A DNA stretch of 64,000 nucleotides, from the NCBI GenBank assembly GCA_000720535.1, contig JOAZ01000025.1, positions 41,040-105,039 of the forward strand, in the 5' to 3' direction. Shown here piece by piece: positions 27,559-35,513 of the stretch. The stretch is from Streptomyces halstedii. GTDB taxonomy: Bacteria > Actinomycetota > Actinomycetes > Streptomycetales > Streptomycetaceae. The translations under genes were made by a program, and so were the position numbers. The notes below the pieces were generated by a model. It did not search any database. It saw nothing but the letters and a program-made list of their open reading frames with translations, and had not been told where the DNA came from. Positions within the stretch are counted from its first letter, which is position 1; each line of letters starts with the position of its first letter.

Positions 27559-28812
27559 ATGACGGTCAGGACAGGAGCGGGCGGCCGGGTCATGGCCCCG
27601 GCCGTGTGGGCGCTCACCCGGGCGGTGCTGCTGCTCTGCGTGTTCAAGGTGTTCACGGTGCCGGGACCGGACGTCACGGTCGACGTCTCGGTGATCTACC
27701 AGGGCTGGTACGAGGTGTTCCGCTCCGGCACGTACCCGCTGGACGACGTCACCTGGCAGTACCCGCCCGCCGCGGCGCTCGCGGTCGCCTCACCGGCGCT
27801 GCTGCCGTTCCTGGAGTACGCGTCGGCCTTCTTCGTCCTGGTGCTGCTCTGCGACGCGCTGGTGCTGGGGCTGCTGCTGTACGCCGCCGGGCGCCCCGGG
27901 ACCCGTACGGCCGGCGCGTGGGTCTGGGTGGCGGGGGTGCCGCTGCTGGGCCCGACCGTGTACGCCCGGTACGACCTGATGGTGACGGCCGTGGCGGTCG
28001 CGGCGGTGCTGGCCGGGGTGCGCCGTCCGCGGGTGATGGGCGCGCTGGCGGCCTTCGGGGCGCTGCTGAAGGTGTGGCCGGTGCTGCTGCTGGTGGGCAC
28101 CGCCAAGGGCCGGACGACCCGGCGCGCCTGGTCGGCGGCGGCGGTGGGCGCCGCGGCGCTGGCGCTGCTGGCGGCGGTGGCGATGCCGGGCGCCTGGGCG
28201 TTCCTGGCGTTCCAGCGGGACCGGGGCCTGGAGATCGAGGCGCCGGCGGCCCTCTTCTTCCACCTGGCACGGTGGTCCGGCTGGCAGGGCGGGATCGAAC
28301 TGCGGTACGGCTCCATGGAGTTCACCGGCCCACAGGTCGCGCTGGTGAGCAGCCTGGCGCTGTGGCTGAGCGTCCTCGCGTTCGGCTGGCTGCTGCTGTG
28401 GCGGCTGCGGGCCCGGACGTTCGCGGCGCACACCCCGGCGGACGCGGCGTTCACGGCGGTGCTGCTGTTCACCGCCACCAGCCGGGTCGTCAGTCCCCAG
28501 TACATGGTGTGGCTGGTCGGTCTCGGCGCGGTGTGCCTGGTGTTCCGGGGCAGCCGGATGGCGCTGCCCGCGTGGCTGGTACTGGTGGCGACCGGGGTGA
28601 CCGTGCTGGAGTTCCCGCTGGGCTTCGCGCACGTCGTGGCCGGGGACGCCCAGGGGGTGGCCCTGATGGTCGTGCGCAACGGTCTGCTGCTGGTGGCGAC
28701 GGCGGCCGCCGGGTGGCGGCTGTGGCGGGACACCGTGCCCGGCGGGGCGGGCGCGGCGGCGCCGGAGGTCAGCCCAGCCGGTCGCGCAGATACTCCCGCC
28801 AGCGCGCCGTGA
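27559..28812 (+). CDS. GT87-type polyprenol-phosphate mannosyltransferase-like membrane protein
   Basis: The 417-residue protein has about ten hydrophobic helices and the DUF2029/GT87 pattern: VDVSVIYQGWYEVFRSGTYPLDDVTWQYPP with the acidic catalytic-loop residue, VYARYDLM, LLKVWPVLLL, and RVVSPQYMVW near the C-terminus. Such enzymes use lipid-linked mannose on the outer face of the membrane. It is divergent from pimB. A CATGAT box at 27546-27551 sits 7 bases before ATG 27559, so I prefer this over the ATG at 27547. Its last 44 bases overlap the next gene's 3' end on the other strand. Confidence 0.85.
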   Translation: MTVRTGAGGRVMAPAVWALTRAVLLLCVFKVFTVPGPDVTVDVSVIYQGWYEVFRSGTYPLDDVTWQYPPAAALAVASPALLPFLEYASAFFVLVLLCDALVLGLLLYAAGRPGTRTAGAWVWVAGVPLLGPTVYARYDLMVTAVAVAAVLAGVRRPRVMGALAAFGALLKVWPVLLLVGTAKGRTTRRAWSAAAVGAAALALLAAVAMPGAWAFLAFQRDRGLEIEAPAALFFHLARWSGWQGGIELRYGSMEFTGPQVALVSSLALWLSVLAFGWLLLWRLRARTFAAHTPADAAFTAVLLFTATSRVVSPQYMVWLVGLGAVCLVFRGSRMALPAWLVLVATGVTVLEFPLGFAHVVAGDAQGVALMVVRNGLLLVATAAAGWRLWRDTVPGGAGAAAPEVSPAGRADTPASAP

Positions 28813-30022
28813 AGTCCCCCGGGGTGGTGCCCAGCACGCTCTGCAGGGCGTGCTCCACCGCCCCGTCCCGCGCCGGGGCGCCTCCCACGGCCCGGTAGAA
28901 GGCGATCAGGTCCTGGTCGCCCCATTCCTCGGCGATCATCTCGCAGGCCAGCCAGCCGCCCTCGTAGGCCCGCGCGAGCTTCGCCGGGTCGCCTTCGAAG
29001 CCGAAGTCCTCGTCCGAGGGCAGTCCGGCGGGCAGTTGGCCGCGCCGGACCGCGTCGGCCAGTTCGGGGGCGAGCTCCCGGGCGGTGCGGGACTCCTGCC
29101 GGTAGGCGGTCCGGTCGGCGAAGCCCTCGGAGAGCCAGACGGGGGTGGCGGCGGAGGTGTCGGACCGGGTCGCGACGTGGGTGGTCTCGTGGGTGAGGAC
29201 CACCCGCTGCCCGAACTCCCCGAGCATGCCGTACGCCTGCGGGTTGACGATCACCCGGTCCGCGGGCCGGCGTCCGGTGCCGCCGACCGCGCCGGTGGTC
29301 ACGGCCGCTATCCCCCGGTAGCTCGCCGCGGGCCGGTCGAGCAGCCCGGCCATGTCCTCGACGGACTCGGGGACGAGCACCACCACCCGGCCCGCCCAGG
29401 GAACCGGCCAGGACTCGTCGACGGCCGGGACCGCCCGGTCGACGGTGTCCGCGATCCGGCGCAGCTCCCCGGTGCGGCGCCCGACGCCCAGGACGAGGCT
29501 GCGCGCGCCGCGCACCACCTCGACGTCGCCCTGCTGCCAGAGCTGCTCCGGGGCGTCCTTTCCGGCCCGGTCGGCGGCTATGTACCAGGGGCCGCCCTCG
29601 CCGTGGCGGACCAGCTCCACCGTGCGGGCCGAGGACATCGGGGCGTCGTCGTACCCCTTGACGCGGTAGCGCAGCTCCACGTCCGCGGTGGCCCGGTCCG
29701 CGCCGTGCCGGGTGACGCCCTTCACCTGGTACGCCCAGGACTCCAGGGGCACGTCGGCGAGGTTGCCGAGTTCGGCGCGCTGGGCCGTGCGGAACGCGGT
29801 GGCCCCGGGGTCGGTCGCCGCGAGGTACCCCTCGGTGTCGTGGGCCAGCACGGCGGCGGCCCGCCGGTCCAGGGTGGCGCCGACCTCCTGGGCGGTGAGG
29901 CCGGTGGCGGTCTCCCGCGGGGCGGCGCAGGCGGAGGCCAGCAGCAGCCCGGCGAGCACGGCGCCCGCCGTGTGCCGTCTGCGGGTACGCTCCCGCCGCG
30001 CGTCCTGCGTCCGTACAGCCAT
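28769..30022 (-). CDS. Lipoprotein metallopeptidase (gluzincin-like)
   Basis: A signal peptide ends in the lipobox LLASAC with Cys32, so the 417-residue protein should be an extracellular lipoprotein. Residues 50-150 form a domain with AHDTEGYLAATDP. The C-terminal part has the zinc motif HETTHVATR (HExxH) near residue 280 and the downstream WLSEGFADRTAY glutamate, defining a peptidase MA-like gluzincin. All catalytic residues are intact. It is convergent with, and overlaps by 44 bases, the GT87 gene. Substrate unknown. Confidence 0.88.
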   Translation of the reverse strand: MAVRTQDARRERTRRRHTAGAVLAGLLLASACAAPRETATGLTAQEVGATLDRRAAAVLAHDTEGYLAATDPGATAFRTAQRAELGNLADVPLESWAYQVKGVTRHGADRATADVELRYRVKGYDDAPMSSARTVELVRHGEGGPWYIAADRAGKDAPEQLWQQGDVEVVRGARSLVLGVGRRTGELRRIADTVDRAVPAVDESWPVPWAGRVVVLVPESVEDMAGLLDRPAASYRGIAAVTTGAVGGTGRRPADRVIVNPQAYGMLGEFGQRVVLTHETTHVATRSDTSAATPVWLSEGFADRTAYRQESRTARELAPELADAVRRGQLPAGLPSDEDFGFEGDPAKLARAYEGGWLACEMIAEEWGDQDLIAFYRAVGGAPARDGAVEHALQSVLGTTPGDFTARWREYLRDRLG

Positions 30023-30038
30023 CCAGCCGATCGTACGG

Positions 30039-31049
30039 TCAGACGCGGGTGACCGAGGAGACGGGCAGCATGCCGACGGGGTCGTAGCGCACCGGGGCGC
30101 CGGGGTGGGGGGCGTGGATGACCCGCCCGTTTCCGGCGTACATCGCGATGTGGCTCGCGTCGGCGCGGTAGGCGACCAGGTCGCCGGGCCGGGCCTGGGA
30201 GAGCGGCACCACGCGGCCCGCGTGGCGCTGCTCCTGCGAGGTCCGGGGCAGGCTCACCCCGGCCTGGGCGTACGCCCACTGGGTCAGTCCTGAGCAGTCG
30301 AAGGCGGTGGGGCCGTTGGCGCCCCACACGTAGGGGCGGCCCAGGGCCCGCCGGGCGGCGTCCAGGGCGGCCGTGGCCCGGGGGGAGGCGGCGCCGGGCG
30401 CGGACGGGGCGTCGGACGCGGCGTGCTCCAGGGCCGCGCGGTCCTCGGCGGGCAGCGAGGCCAGCAGGCGCCGGGCGCGGGCGAGCTTGTCCTCGACGGT
30501 GCGCTTGTGGCGGGCGACGGCCTCCCGGTCGCGCTCCAGCCCGGCGAGGGCGTGTCCGGCCTCGGCACGGGTCCGGGCGATCGTCCGGGCCGCGCCCCGG
30601 AGCGTGCGCAGGAGCGCGGCCCGGCGCTCACCCTCCCGGTCCAGGAAGGCGGCCCGCTCCAGATAGCTGTCCGGGTCCGAGGAGAGCAGCAGCTGGACGG
30701 ACGGGTCGATGGCCCCGGAGCGGTACTGGGCGCCGGCCATCGACCCGAGGGTGTCCCGCATCCGGTTGACGCCCTCCTGGGCGCGGGCCGCCCGGTCCTG
30801 GGCCCGGTCCACCTCGGCGCGCAGCCGGCGGGTGTTCTCGCGGGCCGCGTTGTACCGCTCGGTGGCCGCTTCCGCCTCCCCGTACAGCCGGTCGACCTCC
30901 GCCTTGGCGCCGGCCCGGCCGTCCCGCGGGCCGGCGGCGGCGGGGGCGGCGCCGAGTGTGGCCGCCGCGGTGGCGGCGGCGGCCGCCAGGACGGCGGCCC
31001 GGACGCCCCGGCCGGAGCCGGGACGGGTGGGGCGGCGATGTGAGACCAC
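30039..31049 (-). CDS. NlpC/P60 peptidoglycan hydrolase (C40)
   Basis: A secretion signal (to about residue 39, ending AAPAAAG) is followed by a long coiled-coil region of about 180 residues and a C-terminal NlpC/P60 domain of about 105 residues. Catalytic Cys is in AFDCSGLTQWAYAQAG, His in ASHIAMYAG and the third residue in VIHAPHPG. It would cleave stem-peptide bonds in the wall after export, with the coiled coil controlling access, as in RipA-type proteins. GTG 31049. It closely resembles the next gene, indicating tandem duplication, but lacks that gene's structured leader. Confidence 0.93.
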   Translation of the reverse strand: MVSHRRPTRPGSGRGVRAAVLAAAAATAAATLGAAPAAAGPRDGRAGAKAEVDRLYGEAEAATERYNAARENTRRLRAEVDRAQDRAARAQEGVNRMRDTLGSMAGAQYRSGAIDPSVQLLLSSDPDSYLERAAFLDREGERRAALLRTLRGAARTIARTRAEAGHALAGLERDREAVARHKRTVEDKLARARRLLASLPAEDRAALEHAASDAPSAPGAASPRATAALDAARRALGRPYVWGANGPTAFDCSGLTQWAYAQAGVSLPRTSQEQRHAGRVVPLSQARPGDLVAYRADASHIAMYAGNGRVIHAPHPGAPVRYDPVGMLPVSSVTRV

Positions 31050-31212
31050 GGGTGAACCGCACTCCCTTCCGCTGTACGCAGATGTGCGCAGCCCCTGCCG
31101 CCCGGGGCGGGCGGACCGACGACCGGGAGCTGCACGGCAGCGCAGACAGTAACCGGGCGGCTACACCCCGACCAAAGGGCCGGCCGGAGCGTACGGGGCG
31201 CGAAAACACCGG

Positions 31213-31247
31213 CGCCCCGCCGGTGACCTGTGGTCTCCGGCGGGGCG
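31213..31247 (-). terminator. Terminator between the two NlpC/P60 genes
   Basis: CGCCCCGCCGG and its complement form an 11-bp stem about 40 bases beyond the stop of the gene ending at 31287. Confidence 0.75.
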
Positions 31248-31286
31248 GGCGTCAACGAAGGAAGCGGCGATTCACCCGTTCGGGTG

Positions 31287-32312
31287 TCAGATACGCACGC
31301 CGAACTGGAAGGAGCCGAGGTACTCCATCGCCTCGTAACGGACGTTCTTGCCCGGATACGGGGCGTGCAGCACCTGGTTGTTACCGGCGTAGATGCCGAC
31401 GTGCGTGGTGTTGCTGAAGAAGACCAGATCGCCCGGCTGGAGGGCACTGCGGCCGATCCGCACACCGTCGTTGACCTGCGTGTACGTGACACGGCTGATC
31501 TGGACGCCGGCCTGGGCGAAGGCCCACTGGGTCAGGCCCGAGCAGTCGTAGGAGTAGGGGCCGGCCTGCCCGGAGGCGTACGGCTTGCCGATCTGGGTGG
31601 CGGCGGCGGCGAGGGCGGCGGCACCGCGACCGGACGCGGGCGCCTCGTTGCCCAGCTCGACCCGCTCGCTGGCGTCACGGCTGGCCCGCTTGTCCTGCTC
31701 CTCCATCTTGGCGCGCTCGGCGACCGTGAGGGTGTTGAGCAGCGCGCGGGCGTCGGCCAGCTTGCCCTGGTACTTCTTCTTGTTCTCGCCCAGCGTCTTG
31801 CGGACGTCGGCGAGGTCACCGAGCTTGCCCTGCGCCTCCTTGCGCTGCTGCGCGAGGGCCCGCTGCTTGGCCTGGATCTTCTGCAGCGACTCGGCCTGCT
31901 TGGCCGTCAGCTGGTCGAGCGCGGAGGCCTGGTCGAGGAAGGTGTCCGGGTCCGAGGAGAGCAGCAGCTGGACCGACGGGTCGAGGCCCCCGGAGCGGTA
32001 CTGCGCCGTGGCGAGCGAACCCAGTTCACCGCGGAGGTTGTTGAGCTCCTCCTGACTGCGGGCGGCCTTGTCCTGGAGGGCGTCGACCTCCTTCTTGAGC
32101 TTGTCCTGCTGCTCCTTGGCGCCGTTGTACTTCTCGGTGGCGGCCTCGGCCTCGTGGTAGAGCTTGTCGACCTTCGCCTTGACCTCTTCCTTGGTCGGCT
32201 TGGGGTCGGCTTGAGCGGCCTGGGAGGACAGGGCGACGGCTGCGGCTGCGGTCGCGGTGAGCACGGTCACGCGCATGCGGCTCGGCTGCTTGGGACGACG
32301 GTGGGACGCCAC
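31287..32312 (-). CDS. NlpC/P60 peptidoglycan hydrolase (C40)
   Basis: This is a 341-residue secreted hydrolase with a signal sequence ending near AAQA, a Lys/Glu/Gln-rich coiled coil (about residues 40-200), and a C-terminal NlpC/P60 domain with catalytic Cys in YDCSGLTQWAFAQAG, His in TTHVGIYAGNN and LHAPYPGKNV. The segment GSLATAQYRSGGLDPSVQLLLSSDP is almost shared with the neighbour. GTG 32312 has AAGGAG 9 bases upstream. It is preceded by a leader of about 137 bases that resembles parts of the c-di-AMP (ydaO) riboswitch, a known control of Streptomyces wall hydrolases. Confidence 0.94.
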   Translation of the reverse strand: MASHRRPKQPSRMRVTVLTATAAAAVALSSQAAQADPKPTKEEVKAKVDKLYHEAEAATEKYNGAKEQQDKLKKEVDALQDKAARSQEELNNLRGELGSLATAQYRSGGLDPSVQLLLSSDPDTFLDQASALDQLTAKQAESLQKIQAKQRALAQQRKEAQGKLGDLADVRKTLGENKKKYQGKLADARALLNTLTVAERAKMEEQDKRASRDASERVELGNEAPASGRGAAALAAAATQIGKPYASGQAGPYSYDCSGLTQWAFAQAGVQISRVTYTQVNDGVRIGRSALQPGDLVFFSNTTHVGIYAGNNQVLHAPYPGKNVRYEAMEYLGSFQFGVRI

Positions 32313-32449
32313 GAAGGCGAGCTCCTTCTTCCTCGAGCCGCCTACCGGGCTGTGGGGGAGAGCGGATCCCCGGCTCCGTGCATGTCACACGGACGCGGCG
32401 GTTCCTTCGCTGTCACCCCGGGTGGGTGATCAACCGTGCGAAGGTTCGA
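32313..32449 (-). promoter_or_regulatory. Structured 5' leader, candidate c-di-AMP (ydaO-like) riboswitch
   Basis: Read on the minus strand the leader contains CCGCCGCGTCCG, a TCCGTG/CACGGA hairpin, GGAGCCGGGGATCC and later ACAGCCCGGTAGGCGG. These resemble the 5' and 3' conserved blocks of actinobacterial ydaO elements, with CCGCC/GGCGG able to close the structure. The middle block (GGGGTGAA-type, then TAGGG) that normally lies between them is not visible, so the element looks shortened. Family assignment is by memory of the consensus. Confidence 0.45.
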
Positions 32450-32455
32450 GGCCTG

Positions 32456-32485
32456 ACCCTAGTGACCATCTTGTGATCAGTTCAA
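32456..32485 (-). promoter_or_regulatory. Promoter of the NlpC/P60 leader
   Basis: TTGAAC (32480-32485) and TAGGGT (32456-32461) are separated by 18 bases, a good housekeeping-type promoter in an AT-rich patch. The predicted transcription start is near 32449. Confidence 0.65.
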
Positions 32486-32607
32486 ATCCTCACAGGAAAA
32501 AACTCGTCACACCAGGCACTTCTTTACTTTCACCGCACCGCGTGTAGCCACGACTTGACGGTACGTTCCCTGAATACCGGCAAGCCGCCCATGCCACCCA
32601 AGAGGAA

Positions 32608-33972
32608 CTAGACGCGCGAAAGGCGCTTCAGGAGCAAGGCGGACGCGACCGGACGCGCCCCGGCCTTCGCCACCCCGTCGGCCACCTCACGGTCGGTGGA
32701 GACCACCACGACGGGCCTGCCCGGGGGTTCGGCGCGCGCCAGCTGCCTGATCAGCTCGTCGGCGGTGACCCCGGCCTTGCTGAACAGGACGCGCACCCCG
32801 CGCGGCGGGGCGAGCAGCACCGGAGCCGCCAGTTCCGCGCCGTCGAAGACACAGGTCATCTCGGCACCGGTACGCGCCGCGAGCACCGAGAGGCCTCCCA
32901 GCAGCCGCAACCTCTGCTTCTCCAGGGGCATCTGGGGATAACCGGTCTTGGTGACGTTGTAGCCGTCCACGATCAGGTGGGCCTGCGGCAGGGCGAGCAG
33001 TTGGTCCAGCAGCGCCGGATCGGTCTCCGAAAGGGCCCTGGCGGCGATGTCCTTCGGGGACATCCGGCCCGGCTCCACCGCGTCGACCCCGTCCGCCGGA
33101 CGGATCGAGGAGGGGGGCAGGGCCAGTTCGCGCCGGAGCCCCTGGGCCGCGTCGAGCACGGTGTCCAGCAGCAGCCGCAGCCGCATGTCCTCGACCGAGC
33201 GCCCTTCCCTGGCGGCCCGGCGGCTCGCCTCGACCGCGGCCTCCGCCTCGGCGAGACGGGCCTTGAGCCGCCGGGACTCGCTCTCGGCGGCGGAGACCTG
33301 GGCGGCGGCCGCGGCCCGCGCGGCGTCGGCCCGCGCGCTCTCTTTGCGCAGGGCCGCCTCGCCGCGCTTCACCTCGCTCAGGGCGCTGCGCAGCTTGCGC
33401 TGGAGGGATTCGGCCTCCTTGCGCCGCGTGTCGAGCTCCGTGCGCAGCCCCTCGGTCTCGGTCCTGGTCCGCTCGCGGGCCTGGGCGAGCTCCTCGCGCA
33501 GCCTGGCCAGCTCGCGCCGGCTCTCCTCGTCCGCGCGTTCGGCGTCGGCGCGCTGGACCTCCTCGCCCACCGCGGCCACCAGCTTGACCCAGCCGTCCGG
33601 CCGCAGCACGTAGGCCACCGCGGCCACGTCCACCGGGTCGGCCGCGGCGGGCGGCGCGCCGGACGTCAGCGCCTCGGCCAGCTCGGGATGGCTCCGGCCG
33701 ACGCGCTCGCCGACGCGCCGCCGGAACGCCGGATCGCTCTCCAGCGCGGCGGCCATCGCGTTGCCGGCGAACCTGGCCCGGCGGGTCGGGGTGAAACGGG
33801 CGTACTGTCTGAGCTGCGCGGGCAGTTCACCGACGGTCAGCCCGCCGAAGGCGTCCGAGACCAGGGCGACGACCTTGCGGCGCACACCCTCGGGCAGCGG
33901 GCGGTCGAGCGACTCCGCGACGCCGTCGGCCTCATCGGCCGGTTCGGCGCCGCCTGCCGGCTGCTCCACCAT
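32608..33972 (-). CDS. NYN-domain (PIN-like) RNase-family protein
   Basis: The 454-residue protein has an N-terminal helical domain of about 130 residues, a long charged coiled coil (about 140-260, many Arg/Glu/Ala) and a C-terminal NYN domain of about 150 residues. The NYN domain keeps the acidic positions: LIVDGYNVTKTGYP, CVFDGAE, VLFSKAGVTADELI and VVVSTDREVADG. NYN proteins of the YacP/Rae1 type are metal-dependent RNases. The coiled coil suggests oligomerisation or attachment to a larger assembly. It lies alone between the NlpC leader and a small zinc-ribbon gene. Confidence 0.85.
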   Translation of the reverse strand: MVEQPAGGAEPADEADGVAESLDRPLPEGVRRKVVALVSDAFGGLTVGELPAQLRQYARFTPTRRARFAGNAMAAALESDPAFRRRVGERVGRSHPELAEALTSGAPPAAADPVDVAAVAYVLRPDGWVKLVAAVGEEVQRADAERADEESRRELARLREELAQARERTRTETEGLRTELDTRRKEAESLQRKLRSALSEVKRGEAALRKESARADAARAAAAAQVSAAESESRRLKARLAEAEAAVEASRRAAREGRSVEDMRLRLLLDTVLDAAQGLRRELALPPSSIRPADGVDAVEPGRMSPKDIAARALSETDPALLDQLLALPQAHLIVDGYNVTKTGYPQMPLEKQRLRLLGGLSVLAARTGAEMTCVFDGAELAAPVLLAPPRGVRVLFSKAGVTADELIRQLARAEPPGRPVVVVSTDREVADGVAKAGARPVASALLLKRLSRV

Positions 33973-34006
33973 CCATCACCCCAAAGTGTCTGTCCCGACG
34001 GCCCTG

Positions 34007-34249
34007 TCAGGAGTCGGAGCCCGGCCGGTCGACCAGCTCGATCTGGTCCACCGCGTTGCACCAACGGCACCGCACCGACTCGATGGTCTCACTGACCACC
34101 TCACGCTCCTCGACACTCGACTCCCCGGCCAGGTCGAGATGCACGTACTCCACGACCTTGGAGGACCGCGTCACGTCGAAGCGGGTGAGGTTGCCGCAGA
34201 GCGTGCAGCGCCAGCGGGTGGCGTGGGTCGGCTGGGGAACCGTCGTCAT
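34007..34249 (-). CDS. Small zinc-ribbon-like protein
   Basis: The 80-residue protein has two CxxC knuckles, CTLCGN near residue 15 and CRWCNA near 65, separated by about 46 residues that include YVHLDLAGE. This is consistent with one structural zinc. It has no recognisable enzymatic domain. Its ATG at 34249 is followed closely by the NYN gene (34 bases after its stop), so the two are likely co-transcribed. Function unknown. Confidence 0.82.
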   Translation of the reverse strand: MTTVPQPTHATRWRCTLCGNLTRFDVTRSSKVVEYVHLDLAGESSVEEREVVSETIESVRCRWCNAVDQIELVDRPGSDS

Positions 34250-34417
34250 CGTTGCGTCCTCTTTCGTCGTCCGCCGAGCCTCGTGCGTGCCCAGGTTCCG
34301 TCTCGCGGTGCGCCGTCGAACTGCGAATGTCGTGCGGTAACCCTACGGCCTGGGCGGCACCCGCCGACACGGCGAGGCGGCCTGTCCCGCTCTCCCCCGG
34401 TGCGTCATGCTCTGTGG

Positions 34418-35170
34418 GTGATCGACGGACGGGCGGCCGGCTGGCGGCGGCGGGTCAGGGACATCGGGGCGGCGGCCGCGGCGGGCGGCGCGCCGGTCAC
34501 GTACGGGCTCATCGCGCTGTGCGGCGCGGTCTTCCTGGTCAGCCCGCTTTCCGGCTTCAACCCGTCCTACGGTCCGGCCGACGCCCTGCTCGCCGCTCAG
34601 GCCGGGTACTTCGAGCGGTGGGGCGTGATCCCCGCCGAACTCCTGGACGGCTCCGCGCACGCCGCGCTCACTCCGCTGACCGCGCTCTTCGTCCACGGCA
34701 GCTGGCTGCACCTGCTGGGCAACCTGCTCTTCCTGTACGTGTTCGGCGCGATGACCGAGGAGCGCATGGGCCGCGCCGAGTTCCTCTTCTTCTACCTCTT
34801 CTGCGGCTACTTCGCGCTGGTGTCCTACGCGGTCGCGCACGCCGGTTCGGACCAGACCCTGGTCGGCGCGTCGGGGGCCATCTCCGCGGTGCTCGGCGCG
34901 TTCCTCTACCTGTTCCCCCGGGCCCGGGTGACCAGCCTCTTCCCGTTCCTGTTCTTCCTGCCGCTGCGCTTCCCCGCCTGGATCGTGCTCGTCTTCTGGT
35001 TCGTCCTCCAGTGGCTGGCGGCGCGGGACGCGGGCAGCGGTCCGGGCGTGGCCTACCTGGCCCATGTGGCGGGCTTCGCCGCCGGGTTCCTCTACGCCTG
35101 GGGGCGCTACCGGGGTGGGGTTAGGGTGAAGGCTCCAGCCACGGCCACCGAGGGAGAAAGCCAGCCGTGA
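34418..35170 (+). CDS. Rhomboid family intramembrane serine protease
   Basis: The 250-residue membrane protein has about six helices and the rhomboid active site: HGSWLHLLGNLLFLYVFG (His/His/Asn of helix 2), the nucleophile in VGASGAISAVLGAF and the catalytic His in YLAHVAGFAAGF. It should cut single-pass membrane proteins. GTG 34418 is preferred because CATGCT at 34406-34411 sits 6 bases upstream (leaderless); the frame is open far upstream without coding signs. Its stop overlaps the GTG of the next gene by four bases (GTGA), so the RAM-domain protein is coupled. Confidence 0.92.
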   Translation: MIDGRAAGWRRRVRDIGAAAAAGGAPVTYGLIALCGAVFLVSPLSGFNPSYGPADALLAAQAGYFERWGVIPAELLDGSAHAALTPLTALFVHGSWLHLLGNLLFLYVFGAMTEERMGRAEFLFFYLFCGYFALVSYAVAHAGSDQTLVGASGAISAVLGAFLYLFPRARVTSLFPFLFFLPLRFPAWIVLVFWFVLQWLAARDAGSGPGVAYLAHVAGFAAGFLYAWGRYRGGVRVKAPATATEGESQP

Positions 35171-35448
35171 TCACCGCGATCGTGCTCATCAAGACCAGCG
35201 TGAACCGGATTCCCGAGATCGCCGAGGCCATCGCCGCGCTGGACAGCGTGAGCGAAGTCTTCTCGGTCACCGGCACCTACGACCTGATCGCCATGGTCCG
35301 GGTGGCCCGGCACGACGACCTGGCCGACGTCATCCCCGGCCGGATCAGCAAGATCGAGGGCGTCGAGGCCACGGACACCCACGTCGCCTTCCGCACCTAC
35401 TCGCAGCACGACCTCGAAGCCGCCTTCGCCATCGGCCTGGACGCCTAG
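35167..35448 (+). CDS. Stand-alone Lrp/AsnC ligand-binding (RAM) domain protein
   Basis: The 93-residue protein is a single RAM domain: ITAIVLIKTSVNRIPEIAEAI, VSEVFSVTGTYDLIAMVRV, ISKIEGVEATDTHVAFRTY. It has no helix-turn-helix, so it cannot bind DNA as Lrp does. Such proteins form alpha/beta oligomers that bind small ligands such as amino acids. GTG 35167 overlaps the rhomboid stop codon, so the two are translationally coupled; the reason for that pairing is unknown. Confidence 0.88.
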   Translation: MITAIVLIKTSVNRIPEIAEAIAALDSVSEVFSVTGTYDLIAMVRVARHDDLADVIPGRISKIEGVEATDTHVAFRTYSQHDLEAAFAIGLDA

Positions 35449-35513
35449 GCTCCGGACGGCCCCGGTCCCGGACGGGGCCGTCAGGGGCGGCGCGCCCCGG
35501 ACGGCCCGGACGG

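Noticed and set aside
31050-31212. Second c-di-AMP riboswitch before the NlpC/P60 gene at 30039
   Set aside because: The conserved GCCGGGGA and CCCGGTAGGC-type blocks are missing in this leader.
33761-34417. Upstream extension of the rhomboid frame by about 219 codons
   Set aside because: The extension has no hydrophobic or family pattern, overlaps the zinc-ribbon gene on the other strand, and a leaderless-type promoter supports GTG 34418.
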